Assembly: GCA_922989275.2 (NCBI GenBank)
Contig: OV277857.1
Span: 47,903,083-47,967,082 of the forward strand
DNA length: 64,000 nucleotides
Direction: 5' to 3'
From: Gari tellinella
Lineage: Eukaryota > Mollusca > Bivalvia > Cardiida > Psammobiidae
In this document: positions 53,901 through 62,434 of the stretch, in pieces
How the letters are laid out: every line of letters starts with the position of its first letter
How positions within the stretch are numbered: the stretch's first letter is position 1
The notes under the pieces: generated by a model
What the model was told of the DNA's origin: nothing
Database searches by the model: none
What the model saw: the letters and a program-made list of their open reading frames with translations, nothing else
Position numbers and translations under genes: made by a program

Positions 53901-53933
53901 ATTTCAGAGGCGTCGAAACTGCTGGCGAACTGA
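35845..53933 (+). CDS. Secreted calmodulin-like EF-hand protein with an acidic N-terminal segment, 6 exons, 206 aa
   Basis: Exons 35845-35910, 36609-36747, 46510-46659, 47757-47847, 52521-52669, 53908-53933; all join in phase (0, 1, 1, 2, 1). Residues 1-22 are a signal peptide (MENFRPST then a hydrophobic FCLMMALLLVIIA). 23-68 is Met/Gln/Asp/Glu-rich (YDQDDDEDDQMDEQQEDCSD). Four EF-hand positions follow in two calmodulin-style pairs: loop 79-90 (DKNNSGALSLGE), a degenerate loop at about 114-125 (HDVHGRKIDYEQ), 152-163 (DKDGSGTLEKEE) and 188-199 (DTNKDGKLSLLE, its last Glu made across the final splice). The last residues are ASKLLAN. It should bind calcium outside the cell or in the secretory pathway. 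Secreted calmodulin-like proteins are known from bivalve mantle and shell matrix, so a shell role is possible but unproven. The start is the ATG that gives the signal peptide. Confidence 0.88.
36118..36375. mobile_element. MITE family E copy in intron 1
   Basis: TTAAGCCTTTCCCCCATAGA, TACTCCGCTGAAGAAAATAG, then a core II hairpin at 36247-36324 (GCAGGCTGAAAGTAAAGTAG with GCGCCCTAAGGCGC). A decayed family D copy follows at about 36410-36580. Confidence 0.75.
36609..36747 (+). CDS. Secreted EF-hand protein exon 2: acidic segment (aa 23-69)
   Basis: Acceptor TTTGTTTAAAG, donor GAAT|GTAAGT, phase 1 out. Low-complexity acidic sequence with Met-rich start, one Cys (aa 53) and the end TPSQRE, like the TxxQ start of a first EF-hand helix. 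Confidence 0.82.
36953..37017. repeat. Core I hairpin (family B)
   Basis: CAAACAGTTTGGATCCTGAT, CACACGCCGCGTTGCGCGG, then complement. On its right AAATTTCTTCAGTCGTACTG and GCAGACGACAATAAAGCGG, both family B words, and the end GGTGAGGGGGTAAAC. Confidence 0.82.
37900..38149 (-). mobile_element. MITE family A copy 9
   Basis: 250 bp, reverse orientation, inserted next to a family B tail (GCAGACGACAAT|TACAGTGG). Confidence 0.9.
38790..39044. mobile_element. MITE family E copy with core II hairpin
   Basis: TTTAACACATTACCCCCTAC ... TTTATGGGGTAATGGGTTAA, with a near-perfect hairpin at 38840-38911 (TGCAGAATGCGCCTTAAGGC). Confidence 0.82.
39593..39842 (+). mobile_element. MITE family A copy 10
   Basis: 250 bp, forward orientation; hairpin CGCCGGGTAACCCGGCG. 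The right end is ...AGATTCTTCACTGTA. Confidence 0.9.
40010..40262. repeat. GA-rich low-complexity stretch
   Basis: Purine-rich + strand (GAGAGGGGGAGAGACTAAGG, AGACAGACAGGG and similar). Open frames through it on both strands are compositional. Confidence 0.75.
40264..40845 (+). mobile_element. 3' fragment of a non-LTR retrotransposon (LINE)
   Basis: The frame ending at 40656 codes for the C-terminal end of a LINE ORF2: RKHVSRIRLSSHNLEIESGR, then Cys-x2-Cys (CKLC), HFIMCCPKY and R-rich spacing, the zinc-knuckle-like tail seen after the reverse transcriptase in several clades. A 3' untranslated region and the short tandem tail AATAAACTGAACTGAACTGA close it at about 40845. Everything upstream, including the RT domain, is missing (5' truncation). 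Confidence 0.75.
41070..41250. mobile_element. MITE family B remnant
   Basis: Hairpin with CAGATCAGACGCTGCGTCAC and partial complement, AATATTTCTTCAACTCAAAA, then GCAGACGACAATTCAGAATG. Confidence 0.5.
41900..42545 (+). pseudogene. Decayed RTE-like non-LTR retrotransposon (endonuclease end and linker)
   Basis: With stops and frame slips, the + strand reads LQDVRGM-SADIS and later TWK..DVKQKGAILETKYTK, ALDKDVKRHAKA-KKE, then a Glu/Ala-rich segment (EAEEAA-like). These match the order end-of-endonuclease, linker, start of the RT region in RTE-type LINEs, where DREVKR...DKR and AEEAA are common. Heavily mutated, not functional. Confidence 0.5.
42546..43800. other. Unassigned part of intron 2
   Basis: AT-rich, no clear repeat or exon. 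A 139-codon frame at 43112-43531 has no recognisable domain. Confidence 0.35.
43815..43900. repeat. Core II hairpin, decayed
   Basis: TAGCTTAAATCAAGCTGAAA and GTAAAGCATAATGC pair imperfectly with TGCTTTACTCTCAACCGGCT and TTTAAGTGCTCACC. Another, shorter one is at 44434-44496 (CAGAATGCGCATTCTG centre). Confidence 0.7.
45269..45347. repeat. Perfect 79-bp palindrome
   Basis: Arms of 39 nt with a single central base: CAAAGACGCGGCGGCTCACC ... CCGTTTGCA-T-TGCAAACGG ... and complement, with no mismatch by eye. The right arm also belongs to a core I-like hairpin (45310-45379), so the left arm looks like an inverted copy of half of it. Confidence 0.92.
46510..46659 (+). CDS. Secreted EF-hand protein exon 3: EF-hand 1 (aa 69-119)
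   Basis: Acceptor CTATTGCAG, donor GGCA|GTATGT. Encodes YIKQIYYQGADKNNSGALSL and LRKGLQALGCNPTLNDV, then the incoming helix of EF-hand 2. Phase 1 in and out. Confidence 0.93.
46813..46877. repeat. Core I hairpin (family B) in intron 3
   Basis: CAAACAGTTTAGATCCTGAT, CAGACGCCGCGTTACGCGG, complement. Preceded by TAATGTCAATACGAGTTTC and followed by TTCATTGAAAGAGTTAACC. A second, decayed one is at about 47020-47083. Confidence 0.8.
47284..47349. repeat. Core I hairpin, AGAGGG variant, in intron 3
   Basis: CAAACAGTGAAGACCCTGAT, CAGAGGGCTCCTTTCGGAGC, complement. Flanks: TTTAACTCTTTCCTCCCTGA left and TAGGGTTCAAAGAGTTAAAC right, so it is the centre of another TTAACYC-ended MITE. Confidence 0.82.
47599..47720. 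mobile_element. MITE family D, short copy
   Basis: 122 bp: TACAGTAAAACCTGCCTATT and complement, with most of the core II hairpin lost. It ends 36 bp before exon 4 of the EF-hand gene. Confidence 0.8.
47757..47847 (+). CDS. Secreted EF-hand protein exon 4: EF-hand 2 second half (aa 119-149)
   Basis: Acceptor CACTTCCAG, donor TTCAG|GTAAAC. Encodes KIDYEQFEKMIVAEAVGKHN and the linker helix. Reading the splice as given, the loop has Gly one place early and Gln instead of the final Glu. Confidence 0.9.
47995..50065. repeat. Repeated blocks around a dead Tc1-like transposase, intron 4
   Basis: The block at 48115-48200 (GCGTAATGTAAATTTCGTCA, AAACTTACACTAGTTCTAAA) recurs in the same direction at 49875-49960. 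GTCGTCGAAAAATGATAAAA occurs at 48787 and 50039. A third shared block, AGGAGTAA...ATGTCATGACAAACGACGCG-like, is at 48007 and 48855. A short hairpin cluster (GTGGATTACCACGAAATAGC) is at 48383-48452. Confidence 0.65.
48985..49740 (-). pseudogene. Tc1/mariner transposase remnant
   Basis: On the minus strand: a helix-turn-helix part with KRKELTHEQKKRYPSLNKDF and NIDISTISNFVKKFRE (49728 to 49501). Then, in other frames, FTGCLTYDGVGTLTPVDGNI and YIEYLDTHLWPFIARKLSNK (49410 to 49213), PDLNIIKHMW and a terminal GIWDC. The order is that of Tc1 transposases, but frames shift, the part with the first catalytic Asp is missing, and the usual PIEH Glu is Lys. Confidence 0.8.
50090..51669 (+). mobile_element. 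Pearl/Helentron-like element P3, old copy
   Basis: AGCTCACCTGAGCCAAGGGC start, GTCGTCCGTCGTGCGTCGTC block, tandem core with the CTAGGTCAC landmark about every 310 bp (near 50828, 51140, 51447), and GGTGAGCGAAACATGGCCCA TGTGCC at the end. More decayed than P1 and P2. Confidence 0.7.
51844..51907. repeat. Core I hairpin (family B) in intron 4
   Basis: GTTTGGATTCTGATCAGACG, CCGCGTAAAGCGGC tip, near complement. Family B-like flank TTTAACCCTTTTCTGGCATT starts at 51728. Confidence 0.75.
52125..52449 (-). mobile_element. MITE family C, complete copy
   Basis: 325 bp: TACAGTGTCCTCTTTCTACA ... AGCCGTTGTAGAATGGCAGC ACTGTA, with shortened core I hairpin (GCGGCGTCTGATCTGGGTTC). Ends 71 bp before exon 5 of the EF-hand gene. 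Confidence 0.78.
52521..52669 (+). CDS. Secreted EF-hand protein exon 5: EF-hands 3 and 4 (aa 149-199)
   Basis: Acceptor GGCATTTTAG, donor CTCG|GTAATG. Encodes IFDKDGSGTLEKEELGRCLS, CLGERLGDDELKELFDSL and DTNKDGKLSLL. Both loops have all acidic ligands. Confidence 0.95.
52855..53000 (-). repeat. Non-LTR retrotransposon 3' tail
   Basis: On the minus strand: GGCCACTTTGGCCATCTGTA, AATAAAGAATTATTATTATT and an (ATT)n tail at 52860-52885. Only the end of the element is recognisable. Confidence 0.5.
53442..53506. repeat. Core I hairpin (family B) in intron 5
   Basis: CAAACAGTTTTGATCCAGAT, CAGACGCCGCGTAACGCGG, complement. It splits a sequence also seen at 44281-44550 (ACCATAAGTTG, AAAAATCCTAAG, AAATCCGGAGA), a second repeat type carrying hairpins in the middle. 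Confidence 0.82.
53908..53933 (+). CDS. Secreted EF-hand protein exon 6: C-terminus (aa 199-206)
   Basis: Acceptor CTTTATTTCAG. AG completes Glu199, then ASKLLAN and TGA. Very short, but it supplies the missing loop-12 Glu, which supports it. Confidence 0.82.
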
Positions 53934-55285
53934 CACAGATACTAGTCGATGTAGATACAGCTTATAATATAATGTTTTATGTACTACAAAGGAGAATACG
54001 TTATTATTTATCTTTTAACTCATTCACTTCCAAGTTTTACCGTCTGCGTGTAATCCTATTACCGCCAAAGTATAGTCTGCATCGGTAGTCGTCTGCAATA
54101 TTGTTTAAGTCCATATTTTGTTAACGCGGCGTCTGATCACGAACAGATCTGATTGCAAAGTAATGGCAGTAAAATAGTTAAATGAGGTGAAACGCAAACG
54201 CAATGCATTAAAATGTAGAACATGACAATTTTTGAAACTTTTGACACTATTTTTTTCTATGCGTTGCAAACAATATGGAGCTTCATAAGACGCACGGTTA
54301 CCCGGCGTCTAATCAGGCTCCAAACTGTTTGCAATAAGACATAAGTGCTTTTAGGAATAAGCCTGTTATTCCTAACAGAATTCCTAAAGAATACCTTTCT
54401 CTCCATTGTAGTATAGAACTTTGTTTTAGAAGTTCATCACATGATATACTCATTACCATCATCATTACCAAGTGCTCTTACTCGACACTACGACTCTCTA
54501 GTTTACACTTATCTTGTTACATACTATTTCCCACAAGTTTGCCTTCATGTTTTCGCTAGATTCACTCAGGGAGACGACAGTTCAGAGGGCATAATTCATT
54601 TACAATAACATATCCGTATTTCAAAGCTAAACGCCACATTTTAACTTTGAGATACGTATGTATATTTGACGTAAACGATTTTGAAAGAATGAACTTTAAC
54701 TGGCCAACTACGGAAAAGCTCGATTTAGCGAGTTCGATATATCGAAGTACGACTGTATTGACAGGTTATCCTAATCTGGAGATACTTGTATTCTGGCATA
54801 TTTTGTAAATATGTAGGAAATACAAGTAAATATGTCAAAGGTGTATAAGTGATCGATCCTACTTTGACTCATTCGGATCATACATAATCTGACATCACCA
54901 AAGATTTGTTTGAACAATATTCTATTATGTTTGTTAAAATCAAATATAAAAATAAAACTCGTTCCACTATGCATTGGTTCGTCATCTTTTGACTCGAGAT
55001 TATACAATTGAGAAGACGTTATCATTTCCAAATAAACACGTTTACGCTAAAACAGTTTTTGTACATTGCAATCAGTTGAAAGCCTTTGAACTGAGTCTGA
55101 AATCGTTCTCAAAGAGTTGTTTAGTTAGATCTGAGCTTAAATCTGACCAATCAAATGCCTGAGAACGATCCGACTCAACTAAAAAACTAAATAACATCGG
55201 ACCGCCTGAGGGAGTTTATGCTTGATCATATACATGTACGGACATAAAGTGTTCTTACATGCAACTAGGAATTAATTTACGTAAA
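53934..55285. other. Downstream of the EF-hand gene: decayed MITEs
   Basis: No gene seen. 54120-54190 family B tail; 54185-54412 decayed family A (CGCAAACGCAATGC, hairpin with AAGACGCACGGTTACCCGG); 54625-54757 decayed family G (GTTCGATATATCGAAGTACG). 55005-55170 starts like family A (GAGAAGACGTTATCATTTCC) and then holds an unrelated hairpin (ATCTGAGCTTAAATCTGAC). Confidence 0.5.
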
Positions 55286-55289
55286 TGTA

Positions 55290-56523
55290 AACAAGAGGGC
55301 CTGAAGGCCCTGATATCGCTCACCATTTGTAATGAAGCCTAAAAGCTTTACCTTTGAATCTCACCCGTTTTATTCTAAATCCATTCAAGTTTGTCGACCT
55401 GCTGTAGTATAGTAGAGTACATCAAAGGGCAAATAACAAAGGGCCTAAACAATACTGAAATGAAGCCTTTTTCTAGCATTTCAAAGTATATCAAGGGCAA
55501 GTAACTATTGCCACAATGATAACATTTCAACAATAATTGCACTCCTTCGAGAACGTATAGCTACATCCTTTGTGTACAAGTATAATCAAAATCCATTGAA
55601 AACTGTAGTTGCAAGAGTGTAAACGCTACAAAATATGGCATTTTCAGCAATTCAAAGGTAGATATATCTTTATCTATTTGTCAGATTCCAACCATAATCA
55701 CCCTTTTTCGAACTTTAATGGTCATATACAATCTGGGTAAGTTTGAGAGAGCTTGGATAAATAGTGTGGCCTCTAGAGCGTAAACACTGTTAAATTTCTC
55801 ATTTTCAGCAATTCAAAGGTAGATAACTCTCGACTTATGAGTCTGATTTCAACTATAATCGAACTCATCTGAACTCTTATAGTCATATACAATCTGAGCA
55901 AGTTTGAAATAGATTAGATAAAAATTGTGAACTCTAGAATGTAAACACTGTTACATATGGCATTATCAGCAATTCAAAGGTAGATAAATCTTGATCTATT
56001 TGTCCGATTCCAGTTTAAATCGAACTCATTCAAACTCTTATGGTCATATACAATCTGGACAAGTTTTAAAAAATATTGGATACATACTGTGGCCTCTAGA
56101 GTGTAAACACCGTTAAAATGGCATTTTCAGCAATTCAAAGGTAGACAACTCTTAATATATTTATCCGATTTCAACCACAATCGAACTCTTCCGAATTCTT
56201 ATGGTAATATACAATCTAGACAAGTCTTTAGAAAGATTGGATAAATACAGTGGCCTCTAGAGTGTAAACACTGTTAAATATAGCATTTTCAGCAGTTCAA
56301 AGGTAGATAACTCATGACCTATTTGTCAGATTTCAACCATAATCGATCTCACCCGAGCTCTTATGGCAATACCATCTAAGCAAGTTTGAGAAAGATTGGA
56401 TAAATATTGAAGCCTCTAGAGTGTAAACACTAAAATTGTTGACGCCGGACGACGGACGACGCACGACGGACGCCGGACATTCAAGGATTGCAAAAGCTCA
56501 CCCTCAGCTAGCTCAGGTGAGCT
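55290..56523 (-). mobile_element. Pearl/Helentron-like element P4 with 161-bp units
   Basis: Read on the minus strand it starts AGCTCACCTGAGCTAGCTGA, has the GC-rich CGTCCGTCGTGCGTCGTCCG block and ends GGTGAGCGATATCAGGGCC TTC, AGGCCCTCTTGTTT, so its ends match P1-P3. The core differs: TTCAGCAATTCAAAGGTAGA recurs at about 55645, 55806, 55968, 56128 and 56290, a 160-162-bp period. Confidence 0.8.
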
Positions 56524-57955
56524 AAAAACCAATCGTCCTTAATCCACAGCCTGTTTCTAGTTTCGAAAATTGTGACCCTTTGAGGCTAAACTCACCTTAA
56601 AAAAAAGATTGCAAATTAAGCAGAATACTTTCAAAATCTGAATAAGGGGAGATCCTTTTAAAGCACAGAAAACAAAGCAAATACTGAAAATTGCAGACTC
56701 GGTTTAATTGAGTCTGTTCATGAGCAATACTGAAATATGCAACAGTGCTCACGCCCCCTAGCACCGGCTTAACAGGAATTCAACTTTCAACTGTAAATGC
56801 GCTGAAATCAATGATTCCAAAGGACCAGAAAGTCTGCTTTAAGCTACCATCTTCAAAGTAAAGGAAATATTTCTTATATTGCGCATTCATTACAGTAACT
56901 GCATTTAATTGAACTATTTTCTCAGTGGAAGAATAAAAGAAATGCGTAAAAAGGAGCATCTATGGAATGAAGGGTTTTATAGGTAATGTCGTGGAATATA
57001 TAAAGAAGAAACTACGTTGACACTGTTAGAGTCTGTGTGATTATATAGAAAAATGTTTATTCCAAATTACAAACAGTACAAACCAAACATGTATACTTGG
57101 CACGCTTTAGCTGCTAATGAATAAACATTTGCAAAGAAATGCAAATCATGTAGAAAAATGTAGAAATTGCAGGAATTGTTTATATAAAAGCACCATTCTT
57201 TATAGAGTTTTATCAAATAATGAGAAACACAATTGAAGTATAAAAGAAAAAGAACGTATCATTTATAATAGCATACTAAGCATAGTATAAATAAAACCAA
57301 AGGCAATAAAATTACGAACTCTTAAAATATATTTATTCTCGGTGATGAATGTAGGTGACAACTTAACTCAGGGTGAAAGTCATGCAGAAAGTTCCTGATG
57401 GAGCTTTCTGCTTTACTTTCATCCTGATTGAAGATACCACCTACGATACAACCGAGAAAACTAGAATATTTTGATAAACCGTAGTATTGGGGATCAAATG
57501 TTATTTCTTTAATATAAAATCTTAATGTTTCAAATAATTATGATTCAATCTTGTATGAAGCAACCTTTCAAAAGAATAGCTTTTGAAAGTCATAAATGAA
57601 GTTAATTTCCTAAATGCAGGATAAAAATAATGCAGACAACTCCTTCAAAAGTAGTTCTCTGCCGAATGTATGTCCTGAAATAAGAAAATAGCAATTAGAA
57701 GTCTCTTGTCTATAAAATATTAAATGGTCGCTAGAAGTAAAATTGAGCGGACTGAAAACCCAGACTGAGCAAAGAACAGAACATCAGGAATATTCTACAA
57801 TTTATTGCAGCCAGTAGTGATCTGGAATATATCTGATTACAGCTTAGATCTAGATCGCAAAATAAGTTTATCGCATTGGGATAATGCGTTACAACCGCTA
57901 TTAAACGCCGAGAAGAATTAATCCATTTCAGCCTAGTATCCACTAAAGTTGGTGT
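56524..57955. other. Intergenic, few recognisable repeats
   Basis: About 57360-57436 is a core II-like hairpin (AGGGTGAAAGTCATGCAGAA with GTTCCTGATGGAGC). The remainder is AT-rich with no gene or repeat that I recognise. Confidence 0.4.
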
Positions 57956-57958
57956 TGG

Positions 57959-58023
57959 CAAACAGTGTAGACCCTGATGAGACGCCGCGTTGCGCGGCGT
58001 CTCATCAGGGTCTTCACTGTTTG
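57959..58023. repeat. Core I hairpin, near-perfect
   Basis: CAAACAGTGTAGACCCTGAT, GAGACGCCGCGTTGCGCGG, complement (one mismatch, GTAGAC/GTCTTC). Combines the GTGTAGACCC arm of the AGAGGG variant with the ACGCCGCG tip of the usual form. Confidence 0.85.
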
Positions 58024-58943
58024 CGATTTGATATAGACTATTTAACTATATGGGAAAACACTGCAGTGTCTTTAGATCCTCCTTATATATCTACAATGAA
58101 CTCTTCCAGCAAGTATACAGGGAGAGTCCATTGCAATATACATGTACAGGCATAAATGGGTTAAGCGCTATTCCCTTCCTACGAAGCGTGTGTAATGAAT
58201 GCGCAAAATGTATTGAGTATGGCCAGACGCATAGTTGTTGGCGTCTGATCAGGTTCCAAACTGTCCTACACTAAAATTGAAATAAGGTCGTCATCATTTA
58301 AAAAAACTGACGTTTTCTACGACAAATGTGTTTAGTTTAGATTTGACGGGAAAGAATAACGACTTTGCCGATGTAAATACATGTAATCTATACAAGCTAA
58401 TGATCGAAAGTAGAATAATCTAAGCAAAAAGGCACACATTCATAAGGCTACAGTAAACATTGTATTAAGCGACCACTTAAATAAGGCCCATAGTGAATAT
58501 CAAATATATGTGATTGCTTGATGCAGAATGGCAATGCTGCAGAGAGTCCCTACAAGAGCTTTCCGCATTGTTTTCATCCTGCATTAAGCAGTTGCTTTGC
58601 CTTACAATATGGCCATACTATTTTATTTTAAGTGGTCGAATTATACAAATTTTACTGTAATTTCAACTTGGCACTTATTCAAAATTTCTTAAAAAATACA
58701 AACAATACGTGTACATATATTACTACAACACTTGTATATAATTATCTTATATTAAAAAGGACTAATAACCATATAGTAAATTGGCAAAATGATACATAAA
58801 GATATTCTAAATGTGTCCGTTTTTAAAGAGACTTCGAATCGACGCAAAATTAATCGTGAGGTTTTTATCCCTTCGCCGCTATATTTTCTGCTTAGATTAA
58901 AGACAGTACTGGAATATGAAATAAGAAATATTAAAACGAGTGT
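58024..58943. other. Intergenic with decayed MITEs
   Basis: 58190-58370 is a mix of decayed hairpin and family A right end (GACGGGAAAGAATAACGAC). 58450-58655 is a family D relative (CTACAGTAAACATTG ... AAATTTTACTGTAA) with a diverged core II hairpin. No gene. Confidence 0.45.
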
Positions 58944-59008
58944 CAAACAGTTTTGATCCTGATCAGACGCCGCGATACGCGGCGTCTGACCAGGATCCAA
59001 ACTGTTTT
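58944..59008. repeat. Core I hairpin (family B)
   Basis: CAAACAGTTTTGATCCTGAT, CAGACGCCGCGATACGCGG, complement. Flanks GACAGTACTGGAATATGAAA and TTGAAGGATTAATG are family B-like. Confidence 0.8.
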
Positions 59009-59736
59009 TTTCAAATTCGAATGTATGCGACATCGGCGATTGAAGGATTAATGATGCCCGGTTTTCGATTTTACGATGAACATGGAAAAAGTAGCGAACA
59101 ATATTTACTAAATTGACATTCAAGACCAAACATGGTTACCAGTCCTTTTCTTCAAAGGTACAACACAAAATGTATATCTTTTCATTCTTATAAACATTTA
59201 TTCCAATCAAAAAATGAACTCTTTAGAAGAACAATGATCTCTTTAAAAACATGTTCTTTTTCTACTTTCATTCTTCAATAGGCTACAACCTATTTTACTT
59301 TCTTCATCATTCAATAGGCTACAACCTACGTGTATGTTAAGGACCAAACAAGTCGTCGTTTGAGTGACCACTTAAGACAAGTTTGACTTAATATATGTCG
59401 TCCTTTCAGTAAAGATCGGAGATTTCAAGTACTCAAGAAATGTTCAAACCAGCTTAAAGCAAGATGCAACTGTTCTTTTATTTTGCTTTAATCTGCTACA
59501 TTTTTTATCTAGATGACCTCCCTGTAAAACGTGTGTCTTTCAATCCCTTTCACACTCACACATTGTTTGAATACCTATCCGCACCCATATAAACTAGAGA
59601 CAAGATACCCTTTATATTCACTACATTCAAGTACAAATGTGTAACATCCTATACTTGTACTACAATTTTAGGTTTTAACCCTTACATCGTCATAACTGAC
59701 TAAAGTCGACTTTGAAAAACTTGTTCGATCCGGACC

Positions 59737-59979
59737 AGGGGCCCGTTTCATAAAACTTCGTACGACAAATATTTTCGTAAGTCAGATTATAAAAGCTTCA
59801 ATTATTATTTATTTCTCCCTCTAATCCAGTCTCGTGAAATCTCTATGGAATTGTCTTGAAAAGACGATTCCAAAGAGATGTAACAAGACAGGATTAGATG
59901 GACAACTCAGAAATCAAATGTATTTAAAGTTCTGACTTACGACAGTTTTTGTCGTACGAAGTTTTATGTAACGGGCCCA
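59737..59979. mobile_element. MITE family H1 (GGGCCCGTTT ends)
   Basis: Inverted ends of about 50 bp: AGGGGCCCGTTTCATAAAAC TTCGTACGACA and complement. The interior repeats AAGACGATTCCAAAGAGATG. A relative, copy 3, is at 60665-60923. Confidence 0.85.
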
Positions 59980-60416
59980 GATACCACACAGAGCGTATCA
60001 ATATTTCTTCTGTCAAAAGTTTGGCAGGGGCAGTTTTTATGATGGCGGTAAAAAGGTTAAAACCGTGAGGATCTATCGTTTACTCTATTAATCTAAGCTA
60101 TTGCACACCAAATATTCATATTATACAATATTCCAGATTAGAAGGATTAAACCCAATATCTAAAATGTTTCTCCTGAAGGTCTGCACCAAACCACGTGAC
60201 GTGACAACTCACTAGATTTCGTCTCTAAGAGACCATTTCAATGATAAGTGACACGATACCAGTACATGTATACATGTATGTCTGCACGGACACTGAAACC
60301 CTATGGTGTGACGTCTCATTAGAATCGCCTCCAAGAGACGATTCTAATGATTAGTCATTAGTCATAGAATGGAGTTATGTATGTAGATGTGGGATTACTC
60401 CCTCTGATCTAGAGAC

Positions 60417-60664
60417 CTGGGGGCCCGTTTTACTAAACTACTTACGCAAACGTTTTGCGTAAGTCAAAATTTTAAATTTTAGTTTATATTTTTTATTATC
60501 ACTTGCTACACACAGCAAATAGCCAGATCAGAGGACGCGCTTTTAGGGCGTCCTCTGATCTAGCTATTTGCTGTTTGCAAACGTTTATGATCGAAAAATA
60601 AGAGTAAAACGATTTTGACTTACGCAAAAATTTTGCGTAAGTAGTTTAGTAAAACGGGCCCCTG
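60417..60664. mobile_element. MITE family H2 with a nested hairpin
   Basis: Ends GGGGGCCCGTTTTACTAAAC TACTTACGCAAA and complement, sister to H1. In the middle (60512-60574) is a 63-bp core I-like hairpin: ACAGCAAATAGCCAGATCAG, AGGACGCGCTTTTAGGGCG, complement. Confidence 0.88.
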
Positions 60665-60923
60665 GAACCCGTCTTACGAAACGTCGTACGACAAAAACGG
60701 TCGTAAGTCAGTTTCTAAATGTTTAATTATTATCTTTTTCTCAATCTCATTCTGTCTTGTGATATCTTTTTGGTATAGTCTTAAAAAGACGATTCCAAAG
60801 AAATGACACAGCACAGGATCAGATGGAGAAATCAGAAATAAGAAGTACATGTAGTTTAAAAGTTTGACTTACGACCATTTTGTCGTTACGTACGTCGTTT
60901 TGTACATGTAAGATGTGCCCCTG
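60665..60923. mobile_element. MITE family H1, second copy
   Basis: GGAACCCGTCTTACGAAACG TCGTACGACAAAA and complement near 60885, with AAGACGATTCCAAAGAAATG inside. It abuts the H2 element directly. Confidence 0.75.
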
Positions 60924-62430
60924 ATTATATAGATCAGAAGTAAAGAGGCACTGTATTCTGTTTTGTGGAAATTAACTTTAGCAAACATCGATTGAGGCAG
61001 AAAACTGCAAATAGAGAAGATTTATGGTTTTCTTATAATCTATTACCTACATTTTATACTTGAACGTCTTTTTGAATGATAGATAAAACTGATGAAATGG
61101 AAGAACTGTATTGCATATTTGAGCAATTTTTCCAAATCAAGTATACAAAACAATCTTTAAGACAGATTACAGCTTGAAGAAGAACGAGAGTTATACAAGA
61201 GGCATGACTGGTAGCTATTGGTTTGAATCTTGTCCTGTATCGACATATGGCATTCTTTAGAGACAACCGTGGTATTTAATTGCATAGTCGCTTAAGAGAG
61301 ACAAGACACCTTCGAGTGGGATGATTACATAGTGAAACCTCTCTTAAGAGACATTCAAATCAGTCTCACGAACGGATCTTTGAGACTTTTGCAGTATGTT
61401 GCGGAAAAGAGTATAGAAGAAATATCTTTCCGCACAACTTTTGTTCCACATTAAGAAGTAATCTGTCTAGATCCTATTCTTCCTCTTTGGTTGATCGCTT
61501 AAGAGAAGTTTGACAAGCAGGCTGACATTTTCATTCTGATCATCCTTGTCCTCAGTCTTGAACTAAAACGTCATTACCGGAGAATAAAGACGACGTCATT
61601 GAACAATCCATTTTCCATACTGGAGTTGCCTCCCTTGCTTTCATCTACTTTGTGTCTAACGGGTGATAATACGAATTTCGTGACTGAAAAAGAATAAAAC
61701 ACAACATGTTTAATGTCAACACTGCAATCATACATGCATAAAATAATTGCGAGAATTTCTAAATTTCTTAAATTTTACCTTTATCTAATAAAACAAATTG
61801 GATATAAAATGTCTTATCTTCAATTTGGTACCAGTTTTATATGATTAGGACAAAACTGACTGTGATGTGGATGATTTTTCAGGTATTGGTCATCATAACG
61901 GTTATGGAAACGGTTAAAATACACATAGCCTAAAAGAGTTTATTTTTGAGTACATTCGCGATTCTGATTCAGTAGACCCTACTGAACATTTTGGTACCCA
62001 TGAAAAAAGTCTAGGGGGGTGCACGGTAGACCCCATTTGCCCCCAGAGTATAAGTGCAAACGACAGCACCGCAAACGGTACATTATACGCCCTGGCTTAT
62101 ACAAACTGGCCGCCCTCCTTTAAATAAAAAGGCTGTATTGTCAAGTCGCATACGCCATGTACTGAAACGCACATTATTTCCATTTATCACATAAAACCGA
62201 CTCTGGGAGTGTTATAAAGCCATTCAATAAACTATAGTGAAATATCAATATTTGGGCTCCGGCCCTACCTGTTCGTCCACGAGCGCTGCATGGCGCTGGG
62301 CGCCAAATGACGTCATTTGCCATATGGCGTTACTGTAAACAGCGTCAAGTGTTGGCGGAAAATACATATGGCAGAGAGACAAAAAAGTACGGATTCAGTT
62401 CACTTAAATGGGTTTTTAAATGTTTATGTG
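60924..62430. other. Intergenic, no gene recognised
   Basis: 61280-61520 has LINE-free AT-rich sequence with two short shared words (CTCTTAAGAGA, CTTAAGAGAAG). 62053-62085 has CACCGCAAACGGTACATTAT, repeated at 63859-63878. 62250-62340 is GC-rich (GAGCGCTGCATGGCGCTGGG). Nothing codes. Confidence 0.35.
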
Positions 62431-62434
62431 ATAA

